A DNA stretch of 64,000 nt from Rhodalgimonas zhirmunskyi (GTDB taxonomy: Bacteria; Pseudomonadota; Alphaproteobacteria; Rhodobacterales; Rhodobacteraceae): positions 372,001 through 436,000 of the forward strand of contig JANFFA010000003.1 in the NCBI GenBank assembly GCA_030848925.1, read 5' to 3'. Below, in pieces: positions 18,821-27,611 of the stretch. The notes under the pieces are model-generated. The model had not been told where the DNA came from. It searched no databases and saw only the letters and a program-made list of their open reading frames with translations. The translations under genes were made by a program, and so were the position numbers. Each line of letters opens with the position of its first letter. The first letter of the stretch is position 1.

Positions 18821-19852
18821 ATGAAAACCACCACACTGAACCGCCGTTCCGTTCTGGCCGGAACCGCTACCGCGGCGGCCTTGACGATGCTGCCGCGTGC
18901 CGCACTCGCCAAAGAGCTTTTGCGCATGTCGACACTCGGCCCCGGCACCAGCCCGAACTTGGTGATGACGACCTTCGCCAACATCATCAATCGCGATTTG
19001 CCGGACTATGAAATTCAGGTCAACGCCACGGGTGCCGCCACCCGTCACGTGCTTGAAGTGGCAAAGGGCAAGACCGCTCTCTGCATGACATCGCCCGCGC
19101 TGCACGCGTTGATGTCGAACCAGAAGGCGATGTTTGCTAAGATGGATGAAGCGCCTGAACTGGCCAAGAAACTCCGCGCGGTTCTGAACTTCCCGATGGG
19201 GGTTTATCACATCGCGGTCTACGAGTCGTCGGGCATCACCACGCTGGCACAGGCCAAGGGCAAACGCGTTTTCCTCGGCCCTCCGGGCGGCGCCGCCTTT
19301 GCCACGATGAAGCGTCTGTTCAAGGACGTCGCGGGCCTTGAGGAAGGCACGGATTACGAGGCAGTCAAACTGGGCTGGGATGCCGCCGCGGCATCCTTCC
19401 AGGACGGCAATCTCGATGTCTATTGCAACCCGACCAACGCGCCGAGCCCTGTTCTGACACAGATCGCCGTCACCAACCCAATCCGCTTCCTCGGCATTCC
19501 CGAAGATCAGCTGGACTCGGAAGCAGTCAAAGCGCTGGCGGGCCGTCCGGGCTTTGGCCTTGGCACGCTGCCTGCGGGCGTCTACGGCGACAACCAGAAG
19601 AACGAAGGCGACACCACCACGCTGCGCGTCACCGTCGGCATCGTCACCAATGAAAGCGCTGACGAGCAGATGATCTACGACATGACCAAGGCCTTCTATG
19701 CAGGCGTCGCCGAAATGCAGGACAGCGCCCCCTGGCTCAAGTCCATTTCGCCCGAAGGAGCAGTTGCAGACATCAACATGCCCTTGCACCCCGGTGCATT
19801 GCGCGCGCTTGAGGAACTGGGCGTGACCATTCCCGAGATTGCTCGCGGTTGA
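18821..19852 (+). CDS. TAXI family TRAP transporter solute-binding protein
   Basis: Periplasmic receptor of 343 aa for the TRAP importer encoded upstream. The N-terminus has a twin-arginine-like signal (NRRSVLAGTATAAALTM, cleavage near LAKE), so export folded by Tat is possible. TAXI-type features include the early STLGPGTSPN segment and GKRVFLGPPGGAAFATMKR. A clear ribosome site (AGGGAGGAACC) precedes the ATG. A perfect 9-bp hairpin follows the gene. The ligand is unknown. Confidence 0.92.
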   Translation: MKTTTLNRRSVLAGTATAAALTMLPRAALAKELLRMSTLGPGTSPNLVMTTFANIINRDLPDYEIQVNATGAATRHVLEVAKGKTALCMTSPALHALMSNQKAMFAKMDEAPELAKKLRAVLNFPMGVYHIAVYESSGITTLAQAKGKRVFLGPPGGAAFATMKRLFKDVAGLEEGTDYEAVKLGWDAAAASFQDGNLDVYCNPTNAPSPVLTQIAVTNPIRFLGIPEDQLDSEAVKALAGRPGFGLGTLPAGVYGDNQKNEGDTTTLRVTVGIVTNESADEQMIYDMTKAFYAGVAEMQDSAPWLKSISPEGAVADINMPLHPGALRALEELGVTIPEIARG

Positions 19853-19860
19853 ACTGAAAT

Positions 19861-19884
19861 GGTCAGGGCGTCACAGCCCTGACC
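19861..19884 (+). other. Intercistronic hairpin after TAXI binding-protein gene
   Basis: GGTCAGGGC (19861-19869) and GCCCTGACC (19876-19884) form a perfect 9-bp stem with loop GTCACA, nine bases after the stop codon region. No T-run follows, so it is more likely an mRNA 3'-end stabiliser or partial attenuator ahead of the sulfatase gene. Confidence 0.5.
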
Positions 19885-19908
19885 ACCGAAAACAGGTGAC
19901 TTGCGGTT

Positions 19909-21561
19909 ATGCCGAAGAACGTTCTTTTCATCATGTGCGATCAGCTCCGTTGGGATTATCTGTCCTGCACCGGCCACCCGCATTTGCACACCCCTCACAT
20001 CGACAGGCTGGCCGAACGCGGCGTGTTGTTTGATCGCACCTATGTGCAATCTCCGATCTGCGGGCCCTCACGCATGTCGTTCTACACGGGGCGCTATGTC
20101 AGCTCGCACGGCTCCACCTGGAACAACATCCCGCTGAAGGTGGGCGAGATGACCTTGGGCGATCACCTGCGCCCGCTCGGCATCCGCACGGCCCTTTGCG
20201 GCAAGACCCACATGACAGCCGATGTCGAAGGCATGCGCCGCCTTGGCCTTGCCCCCGACAGCGAAATCGGCGTGCTGGTGTCGCAATGCGGCTTCGAGCC
20301 TTACGAGCGCGACGACGGGCTGCACCCCGACGGGCCACGCTACCCGCGCAATGCGGCCTATGACGCCCATATGAAAGACCGCGGCTGGCAGGACGAGAAC
20401 CCATGGCAAAGCGTTGCCAACAGCGCCGAGGACGACGACGGTAACATCCTCAGCGGATGGTTCATGGAAAATGCCGACAAGCCCGCACGTGCCGCCGACG
20501 AAGATAGCGAAACGCCCTACATAACCGACCGTGCCATGGATTTCATCGGCGAGGCCGGTGACACACCTTGGTGCCTGCACCTGAGTTACATCAAGCCGCA
20601 CTGGCCCTATATCGTCCCGGCGCCCTATCACGACATGTATGGCCCCGAAACGCACCTCGACCCTGTACGTGACGCGTGCGAGCTTACCGACCCGCACCCT
20701 GTCTACGGGGCTTTCACGGAAGAGCGCGTGTCCAAGGCCTTTTGCGATGACACCACCCGAACCAAGGTTCTGACGGCCTACATGGGCCTCATCAAACAGA
20801 TCGACGACCAGATCGGCAGGTTGATGGCGTTCCTCGACGAGCAGGGCCGGACCGATGACACCATGATCGTATTTACCTCGGATCACGGCGACTACCTTGG
20901 TGACCATTGGATGGGTGAGAAAGAGCTGTTCCACGATGCCTCCTCCCGCGTTCCGCTGATTGTGGTTGACCCCAGCCCCGAGGCTGACGCGACCCGTGGG
21001 CTTCGCTCCGATGCTCTGGCCGAGGCGATCGATGTCGTTCCGACGATCCTCGAATTTTTCGGCGGCGCCGAGGTTCCCCACATCATCGAAGGCCGCGCCT
21101 TACAGCCGATCCTGCACGGCAAGGCCGATACGATCCGCGAGGTCGCGGTTTCCGAGTATGACTATTCCATGCGCGACGTCAGGCGGCGGCTTGGTGTCGA
21201 AATCAGAGACGCGAGACTGACGATGCTGTTCGATGGGCGCTGGAAGTATATCTTCGCAGAGGGTTTCCGCCCGATGCTGTACGATCTTGAAACCGACCCC
21301 GATGAACTTACCGATCTGGGGGCCGATCCGGCCTTTGCAAAGGTGAGCGCACAGATGGAACAGCACTTCTTTGACTGGACGCGACGGCTATCGCAGCGCA
21401 CGACCAAGTCAGACGCTTGGATCGAAGAGCGCGACACCACGCTTGGGGAGGCCAAAGCCGGCATTCTGATCGGGTATCGCAATGAAGCGGAGTTGCGCGA
21501 GGCTTTTGCCGCGGTCGACCCCAAGAACATCAGGACCAAAGCCACCCGCAAGGCGCCTTGA
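19909..21561 (+). CDS. Type I sulfatase (alkaline phosphatase superfamily), cytoplasmic
   Basis: Predicted sulfate-ester hydrolase of 550 aa. The formylglycine motif C-x-P-S-R is present as Cys51-Gly-Pro-Ser-Arg55 followed by MSFYTGRY. The N-terminal metal site is at CDQLRWD (Asp11) and the second metal motif is FTSDHGDYLGDH. No signal peptide is seen, so it should act in the cytoplasm after import of its substrate. The Cys must be oxidised by a formylglycine-generating enzyme, which is not in the window. Phosphonate monoester hydrolases share the fold but usually have Ala rather than Ser in the motif. It lies between a TRAP importer and a SulP transporter. Confidence 0.88.
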   Translation: MPKNVLFIMCDQLRWDYLSCTGHPHLHTPHIDRLAERGVLFDRTYVQSPICGPSRMSFYTGRYVSSHGSTWNNIPLKVGEMTLGDHLRPLGIRTALCGKTHMTADVEGMRRLGLAPDSEIGVLVSQCGFEPYERDDGLHPDGPRYPRNAAYDAHMKDRGWQDENPWQSVANSAEDDDGNILSGWFMENADKPARAADEDSETPYITDRAMDFIGEAGDTPWCLHLSYIKPHWPYIVPAPYHDMYGPETHLDPVRDACELTDPHPVYGAFTEERVSKAFCDDTTRTKVLTAYMGLIKQIDDQIGRLMAFLDEQGRTDDTMIVFTSDHGDYLGDHWMGEKELFHDASSRVPLIVVDPSPEADATRGLRSDALAEAIDVVPTILEFFGGAEVPHIIEGRALQPILHGKADTIREVAVSEYDYSMRDVRRRLGVEIRDARLTMLFDGRWKYIFAEGFRPMLYDLETDPDELTDLGADPAFAKVSAQMEQHFFDWTRRLSQRTTKSDAWIEERDTTLGEAKAGILIGYRNEAELREAFAAVDPKNIRTKATRKAP

Positions 21562-21565
21562 GCGG

Positions 21566-23317
21566 ATGCCAGAGGCACGCGCAGTGTTGCGACGGCTTTC
21601 GCCCGTTCGGCCGTGGTTCCGCAACAGGACCGCGGCGTCACTGAAAGCCGATGCGCTGGCAGGCCTCACCAATGCGACGATCGTGCTGCCACAGGGCGTT
21701 GCCTTTGCGATTATCGCGGGCCTGCCGCCCGAATACGGGCTGTTCACGGCGATCATCGTCACCATGGTCGCTGCGATCTGGGGGGCGTCGAATGTTATGG
21801 TGTCGGGGCCGACAACGGCGATTTCTGCGGTGCTTTTCGCCTCGCTCAGCGGCCTCGCGATACCCGGCAGCGCGGAATACATCGCCTTAGCGCTTGTGCT
21901 GACCTTCCTTGTCGGTGTTTTGCAACTTGCCGCAGGGATTGCGGGTCTTGGCGGGCTCATTGCCTTTATCTCGCATTCGGTAATCGTCGGGTTCACCGCC
22001 GCCGCCGCTGTTCTGATTGGCGTTTCGCAGCTTGGCCCGGCATTGGGCCTGTCAGGCGGTGAAGGCGGCGTGCTTCACAGGCTCGGGCAACTAGTCGCGG
22101 GCATCGGCGACGTGAACCCTGATGCGATCATCGTCGCGGCGGTGACGCTGGCCAGCCTGATCGCCTGCACCCGCATCAGCCGCCGATTGCCCGGCTATAT
22201 CATAGCGCTTGTCGTCGGATCGCTGAGCGCGGGCCTGCTCGGCGCGGGTGCATCCGGCGTGGCGATGTTCGCGCCCTTGGGTGCCATCCTGCCCGCATTC
22301 GGCGCACCTGACCTGAACTTCGCGACAATTGGCGCGCTCTTGCCGTCTGCTGCAGCCGTCGCCTGCATCGGCCTGCTCGAGGCGATCTCGATCGGCAAAT
22401 CCTTCGCGATACGACGTGAAGAACCATACGATTCAAATCAGGAAATGGTGGGGCAAGGCCTGTCCAACCTCACCGGCAGCTTCTTTCAGTGTTACGCTGG
22501 CTCTGGGTCTTTCACGCGCTCTGGGTTGAACGCGGAAAGCGGCGCGACTTCGCCAATGTCGGCTATCTTTGCCGCAGGGTTCCTGTCTCTCCTGCTTGTC
22601 GCACTGGCGCCTTATGTGCGTTACGTGCCGGTACCCGCCATGGCGGCGATCATCCTCTATGTCGCGTGGAAGCTGATCAACCTCGCGGAAATCCGGCACA
22701 TCGTCGCGACCAGCCGGACAGAGACGTTCATCCTCGCCGCCACCTTTCTGACAGGCGTTCTTTCAGAACTTGATTTCGCGATCCTTGTCGGCGTTGTCGC
22801 CTCTTTGTCGACCTTCCTGCACAAGAGCGCGCATCCGCTTGTCGCCGTCGGCGCCCCCACCATGGTGAACGGAAGGCGCGTGTTCATGAACGCCGAAGCG
22901 TTCGACCTGCCGCAATGTCCGCAAATCCGCTTCGTGCGGATCGAAGGCCCACTGTACTTTGGCTCGGTCGAACACGTCGCGCATGCATTCAGAGAGATCG
23001 AGGCCAAGGATGGGCTGAAAACCTGCATTCTCAATCTCAAAGGAGTCGGCAAGATCGACTTGGCGGGAGCAGATTTCATTTTGGCCGAAACGCGCCGTGC
23101 CAGAATTCATGGTCACGATCTGCACCTGATCGCCGCCAATCCGAGTGTGGTGACCGTTCTTGAGCGCCTTCATTGCCTTGACGTTCTGGGGCATGAAAAC
23201 CTGCATTCCCACAAGTCGGGCGCAATCCGGCCTGCCGTCGTTCAGGCATCTGACCCGATCTGCAAAACCTGCCTGATCCGGTGTTTCAACGAATGCGCCG
23301 ACAAACCGGGCGCCTGA
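21566..23317 (+). CDS. SulP/SLC26 family anion transporter with STAS domain
   Basis: Inner-membrane anion transporter of 583 aa. The start at 21566 lies four bases after the sulfatase stop, with AGCGG overlapping it as the ribosome site. The SulP core (about residues 25-410) includes GLTNATIVLPQGVAFAIIAGLPPEYGL read in parts, followed by a C-terminal STAS domain (about residues 440-555) with KGVGKIDLAGADF. A four-cysteine tail (CKTCLIRCFNEC) ends the protein. Being tied to a cytoplasmic sulfatase, it may move the released sulfate or a related anion; direction is unknown. Confidence 0.9.
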   Translation: MPEARAVLRRLSPVRPWFRNRTAASLKADALAGLTNATIVLPQGVAFAIIAGLPPEYGLFTAIIVTMVAAIWGASNVMVSGPTTAISAVLFASLSGLAIPGSAEYIALALVLTFLVGVLQLAAGIAGLGGLIAFISHSVIVGFTAAAAVLIGVSQLGPALGLSGGEGGVLHRLGQLVAGIGDVNPDAIIVAAVTLASLIACTRISRRLPGYIIALVVGSLSAGLLGAGASGVAMFAPLGAILPAFGAPDLNFATIGALLPSAAAVACIGLLEAISIGKSFAIRREEPYDSNQEMVGQGLSNLTGSFFQCYAGSGSFTRSGLNAESGATSPMSAIFAAGFLSLLLVALAPYVRYVPVPAMAAIILYVAWKLINLAEIRHIVATSRTETFILAATFLTGVLSELDFAILVGVVASLSTFLHKSAHPLVAVGAPTMVNGRRVFMNAEAFDLPQCPQIRFVRIEGPLYFGSVEHVAHAFREIEAKDGLKTCILNLKGVGKIDLAGADFILAETRRARIHGHDLHLIAANPSVVTVLERLHCLDVLGHENLHSHKSGAIRPAVVQASDPICKTCLIRCFNECADKPGA

Positions 23318-23888
23318 TCCTGTTTCGCAATGGATATCGCGCTCGACGTTGTCGAACGCCAATCCAGTAGCATTTTTCGCTGATCGTCTTCTAAGCGGAA
23401 TTGATGGTCTGAAATGCACATTTTGGCTCTCTCAGAATGACTACTCTGGCGAAATCCGAAGCGTTGCAAAACAAGGTGTGACCCATTCGCAAAGGTCCTC
23501 TGCGTCAGCGCTAGCCACCTAGCCTACCGCTTCACCCCGAAGTGGGATCGCTTAAGATAAAGTTGAGGATGAGGATGAATGTGCACATCTCCGCCTGAAG
23601 TCAAAAATCTCAGCGACTTATACTGATACCAATGTGGATTTGGCTGACACCCCCTTCGACATTTCCCCCAAATCCAATCACTTCGGCCCCCGAACTGGTG
23701 GGAGCACAGCGCGAGGGCTTCCGCGTCGCACGCCGCGTTTTTGCAGCCCATGCGATTTTTCCCAGCCCTCTACCCGCAGTACGATTTCTCGGTAAGCAGA
23801 GAAACCTAACTCGGTCCGCCTGCTCGTTTTTCAGATAAAAACCATAGCGGTCTCCTGTAGAGAATATCCGTGTATCTAGGCTGGCGGG
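23318..23888. other. Intergenic gap at the left edge of the exopolysaccharide locus
   Basis: About 570 bp with no gene I can support. Short frames (for example 23524-23751 minus and 23632-23838 plus) overlap each other, lack ribosome sites and resemble no family I know. Composition is less GC-biased than the flanking genes. It may be a decayed insertion between the SulP gene and the polysaccharide locus. Confidence 0.4.
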
Positions 23889-25157
23889 TCATGCTGACTG
23901 CGCTTGCGACACTTCTCTCGCGTGTATCCCAAGGCAAAGGAGTGCCGGCCAAAGCAGATAGGCTTCGATCTCGATGTTCTCGCCGAATGACAGCAGGATC
24001 AGGACCATGCACAAGCCAAGCGGCAAGCGGCCGCGCGGCGATTGCGCTGCGTCTTTCATGGCCAGCCCGGTTTGCCAGATCAGCGGCACGGCGAAGGCTA
24101 GCAAACCCACCAAGCCCTTGACGAAAAGCAGGCCGAACCACGTATGGTGACTGCCGATCGGCATGTATTCCACAAGGTGTGGACCCGGTTGCACGGTGCC
24201 GTGTCCGAACCATGGCGCCTCCTCTTGCCAGCGTTCGTGGGCGATGCGTTGCAGGGTCGCGCGCACGCGGGTGCTATCGGCGCGCGCGGATTTGAAACCG
24301 TCAATCCCTGCAACTACGGACTGCATCAGCCACGGCCCGATCACCGCAAGCGATGCCGTCAACCCCGCCAGCACGCCCCACGCCCAACCGCGCAGGACCA
24401 AGGGTATCATGCGCGGCCCGAGGGTGCAACCGACCAGACCCACCAACCCCATCCGTGATTTCGAGGCAAGGATCATCAGCGTTCCCGCGGCAATGCCCGC
24501 CGCCCGCCAGCGATTGTCCTTCTCTTCGAGCGCGAACAGCACCATCGTGACGCCAAGCAGCGCGGCAAAAGGAGACCAAGGCGCATAGAACTGCCAGCGC
24601 GGCGTCCAACTTGCCGGATCGAAGGTGAACAAGAACACCGAGAAATACTCGGGCCCGGGACCGCCCACCGCCTTGAGTGGGGAAGTAAATATCCGCTCAG
24701 GAAGCCCGACATAAGGCGCGATCAACAGAACTGGCGCGATGCACAGCGTCCAGAACCCCAATCGGCACTGCGCCCGGATCAAGATCTCGCGCCGGATGGG
24801 CAGAAGCGCGCCGGCCAGTGGGAACAACGCCAACAGCGCCCAGCCCTTGGCCCAGCCGATCGACGACTTGATCGTCTGTTTCAACCCCAGATCCCAGTTC
24901 AGATGCCCGGCCCAAAGCGCAATCAGCATCACCAGCATGCCGATGATCCACGCCCAGATCACCGGTGGGACTGTCCCGGTGGCACGCAGATCAGACCGGA
25001 TCGCAGGGCCCAGGTAGAGAGAGAGCGCAACAAGCCCGGCCAGAAGCCACGCCAGAACCGGGCCGACAACATAAAGCGCGCCGATCACATAGAATGGCCA
25101 GGTCCAAAGGATCGTTTTCGAGACCATGGCTTCGGCCGGGTTCTGTGGCGCGATCAT
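23889..25157 (-). CDS. O-antigen ligase / Wzy-like polymerase family membrane protein
   Basis: Polytopic inner-membrane protein of 422 aa with about eleven hydrophobic segments and one large external loop near residues 285-340. The loop contains GHGTVQPGPHLVEYMPIGSHH read in parts, which carries the His/Gly pattern of the Wzy_C (O-antigen ligase) family. The expected role is polymerisation or ligation of exopolysaccharide repeat units at the periplasmic face. It overlaps the chain-length gene upstream by ATGA (25154-25157), so both are made from one message. Confidence 0.82.
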   Translation of the reverse strand: MIAPQNPAEAMVSKTILWTWPFYVIGALYVVGPVLAWLLAGLVALSLYLGPAIRSDLRATGTVPPVIWAWIIGMLVMLIALWAGHLNWDLGLKQTIKSSIGWAKGWALLALFPLAGALLPIRREILIRAQCRLGFWTLCIAPVLLIAPYVGLPERIFTSPLKAVGGPGPEYFSVFLFTFDPASWTPRWQFYAPWSPFAALLGVTMVLFALEEKDNRWRAAGIAAGTLMILASKSRMGLVGLVGCTLGPRMIPLVLRGWAWGVLAGLTASLAVIGPWLMQSVVAGIDGFKSARADSTRVRATLQRIAHERWQEEAPWFGHGTVQPGPHLVEYMPIGSHHTWFGLLFVKGLVGLLAFAVPLIWQTGLAMKDAAQSPRGRLPLGLCMVLILLSFGENIEIEAYLLWPALLCLGIHAREVSQAQSA

Positions 25158-26596
25158 GTGGTGCGCCTTTTCTCGGTGATCAACCGTTCGATCAGGGTGC
25201 GGCGGATCCAGCCCAGCGACAGCGCGATAAACAGCAGGAAACTAGCCGCCCCTCCCGCTGCAATCGCCAGTTTTTTTCGCGGCGACGAGGCACTATCAGC
25301 GAGAGTCGGATCCTCGAGCACCTGCACCAAAGGGTAGGATGCGAAAATATCCGCCTTGCTCGATTGCGCCCGCGCGATGGCCGAGGCGAAAACCGCTTCG
25401 GCGACGTTGAAATCACGTTGCAGGTCTTCAAGCCGGGCCGCATGGGGCGCCAGTTTTTCGAGTCTCCCTGTCTGAACTGCGAGGAGGGAACGCAGTTCAG
25501 ACAGTTCGGCCTCAAGACCGGCGCGGGCCGATTCTTCCCGCACCAGTTCGGTCATGAGGGCGGCATGCCCCCCATCGATTGAGCGCTCCAGCGCTCCAAT
25601 CCCACCGGTCACGATTGTCGCGCGAGCCTCGGCCTTGGCACGCGCCGATTGCATAGACTTACGCGCCTTGATGACATCAGGGTGGCGCTCTCCATACCGC
25701 GAGCGCGCCTGTGCAAGCTCGGTCTCGGCCAGCGCCATCGCCTCGAGAAGCGCGAGATAAGAGGTATCTGCATTCAAGCGCAATATGCTCGCCGCGCTTT
25801 GCGCGTCAGTGCCAAGCCGTGCTTCCAGCCCGCGCACCGTTGCAAGCTTGCGCTTATACTCGGCGACAGCAGTGTCGATCCGCGCGCGCAGGGCGTCTGC
25901 CTCGTCCAACTGACGGTCATATTGTTTGACCGAATGCAGCCCGGTTTCGTTGCGCAGCGTCTCGATCTCTGTCCGGGTAAGGGAAACCGAGTTGCGATAA
26001 TCGCTGATCGCGTCCAGCCCACCGCTTTGTCGGCTTTCCATCTCATCGCTGCGCAGGCGATCGATCTCGTCAAAGAATGCTCCAAGAAGGGCAGCATTGC
26101 GGGCCTGCGCTGTTTCAGGGCTCGGGCCGGTCAGCTTGACATGAATAAACGCAGTTTGATCGACCAGCTGCACCTTGGGCTTGCCAAAACTACCAAAATC
26201 GATGCCCACACGCCCTGCTGCGTCCTCGATCACCCGGTCGGCAGCCAACAACCGTTTATAAGTCTCTGTCGGGCTGATTGAATTGCTTGAGAATGCCGAA
26301 TTGGCGTGGCTCGACGCCTGCCCGATCTCGGCAAGATTAACCGAAGAGGCCGAGCCCGAACCAGGAAGAATCAGCGACATGTGGCTATCAAAGGTCGGCG
26401 CTGCGGTCTTGAGATAGCCGGTAATCGGCGCCCAGATCGCGGCGAGCCCCAAGGCGCATATCCAGACATAGCGCGGCAACCTGCGCCGGTCGGTGAGCGC
26501 CCCGCCCATCAAAGCACGGCGAAAAAAGCTACGGCTTGGGCCAGCAATCGCCGACGGGGCGGCCAGGCTTGGGTCTGTCATATCTTGCAGGGTCAT
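25154..26596 (-). CDS. Wzz/GumC-like polysaccharide chain-length determinant (no kinase domain)
   Basis: Inner-membrane polysaccharide co-polymerase of 480 aa. A first transmembrane helix is near residues 45-65, followed by the Wzz domain and a long coiled-coil periplasmic region (about residues 200-400, Ala/Glu/Arg-rich). A second helix lies near residues 443-465. The cytoplasmic tail is short and basic with no Walker motifs, so there is no fused tyrosine kinase. It is expected to set chain length together with the polymerase-like protein encoded downstream. A GGATAGG motif stands 90 bp upstream of its start. Confidence 0.86.
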   Translation of the reverse strand: MTLQDMTDPSLAAPSAIAGPSRSFFRRALMGGALTDRRRLPRYVWICALGLAAIWAPITGYLKTAAPTFDSHMSLILPGSGSASSVNLAEIGQASSHANSAFSSNSISPTETYKRLLAADRVIEDAAGRVGIDFGSFGKPKVQLVDQTAFIHVKLTGPSPETAQARNAALLGAFFDEIDRLRSDEMESRQSGGLDAISDYRNSVSLTRTEIETLRNETGLHSVKQYDRQLDEADALRARIDTAVAEYKRKLATVRGLEARLGTDAQSAASILRLNADTSYLALLEAMALAETELAQARSRYGERHPDVIKARKSMQSARAKAEARATIVTGGIGALERSIDGGHAALMTELVREESARAGLEAELSELRSLLAVQTGRLEKLAPHAARLEDLQRDFNVAEAVFASAIARAQSSKADIFASYPLVQVLEDPTLADSASSPRKKLAIAAGGAASFLLFIALSLGWIRRTLIERLITEKRRTT

Positions 26597-26681
26597 CGGC
26601 GGTCTCCTTCGCCGTAAGCCCTACTTCCTTTTGCCTCGCCGCGCCTCTACGCGAGAGGTGGGGAGCGGGGTGCTTTTGCCC

Positions 26682-26706
26682 CCTAACCTATCCTTTCGGA
26701 CAGGGT
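26682..26706 (-). promoter_or_regulatory. GGATAGG motif upstream of the Wzz-like gene
   Basis: On the minus strand the stretch reads CCGAAAGGATAGGTTAGG, with the GGATAGG core at 26693-26687. It is one of five related sites found only upstream of transcription units of this exopolysaccharide locus. The common form is roughly CCnAAnGGATAGGTTnC. It is proposed as a binding site of the locus-encoded LuxR-type regulator. Confidence 0.5.
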
Positions 26707-26710
26707 GCGC

Positions 26711-27325
26711 TCAGAACAGACCAGCATCGCGCGCGACAATCGCCGCTTGGGTCCGGTTATTGACTTCGAGCTTACGGTAAAGCGTTTTCATGTGCAGCTT
26801 GATCGTCGGCTCAGTCAAGTCGAGGTCACGAGCGATTTCCTTGTTGGATTTACCCTCGCTCAGTCCGGACAGGACTTCGAGTTCGCGTTTTGTCAGACGT
26901 TCCGCCATCGGGTGGGTTGCGCTTTCGTCAGGCGCGGTCATGAAATCGATCGGTGCGTATTGCTCGCCCATGGCCATGAACTTGACAGCGTTAACAAGCG
27001 ACTTCGCCGGCAGCGTCTTGGGCACGAAGCCCGCCGCGCCAAGGCTCAGCGCCTCTTCGGCGACTTCGCGTGTTGCCTGCCCCGAGATAAGCGCGACCCG
27101 CTGGCCGCCTTTCATGTGGATCGCCTCGGCCAAGCTCTCAAGGCCTTTCATGCCCGGCATTTTGTAGTCGAGAAGGACAAGGTTGTAGGCCTCATCGTCA
27201 CGGATACGCTGGCACGCCTCGTCAAAGCTCGCCGCGCTGCCCAACTCGATATCTCCCTCGGCGCCAAGAAAGGCGATCAAGGTATCCCGCAGCAGGTCAT
27301 GGTCGTCGGCAATCAGAACTCTCAT
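26711..27325 (-). CDS. Response regulator, NarL/LuxR type
   Basis: Two-component DNA-binding regulator of 204 aa. The start at 27325 (MRVLIADDHDLLRDT) follows AAAGG and begins the receiver domain directly. The acidic pocket is DD7-8, the phospho-acceptor Asp53 is in VLLDYKMPG, and the switch Lys is in FVPKTLP. A LuxR-type helix-turn-helix fills residues 138-204 (TKRELEVLSGLSEGKSNKEI). It sits inside the exopolysaccharide locus, and the hybrid kinase 2.4 kb away, with its own Hpt domain, is the obvious phosphodonor. Confidence 0.94.
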   Translation of the reverse strand: MRVLIADDHDLLRDTLIAFLGAEGDIELGSAASFDEACQRIRDDEAYNLVLLDYKMPGMKGLESLAEAIHMKGGQRVALISGQATREVAEEALSLGAAGFVPKTLPAKSLVNAVKFMAMGEQYAPIDFMTAPDESATHPMAERLTKRELEVLSGLSEGKSNKEIARDLDLTEPTIKLHMKTLYRKLEVNNRTQAAIVARDAGLF

Positions 27326-27428
27326 TTCACGGCCTTTCAAGTGGTCGTCGGACACGCCTTATACGTGTCCTATGAGGCTAATTTAAGACATTCCTAACCA
27401 TTTTTCACGGGGAAACCGGATACGGAAT

Positions 27429-27451
27429 CTACCCCTTTGGATAGGTTCCGG
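27429..27451 (+). promoter_or_regulatory. GGATAGG motif upstream of the GT26-transferase fusion gene
   Basis: CCCCTTTGGATAGGTTCCGG, core 27439-27445, lies in the 286-bp gap between the response-regulator gene (divergent) and the fusion gene. It shares the extended TTCC 3' flank with the sites at 29089. The position would allow control of either or both genes. Confidence 0.5.
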
Positions 27452-27611
27452 ACCAGCCGCATGGTTAACAAAGCCTTAAGAAGAGGGCGGCGGACCAAGG
27501 CGTCATCTACCCTCGCGAATGCGCACATCGTCCATCCTGTCGCTCAGTTGCGTGCTCAAGGCAGGATGGACGAGGAAAGGGGCAAGTTATATTCCAACCC
27601 GGAGCCCCCAA

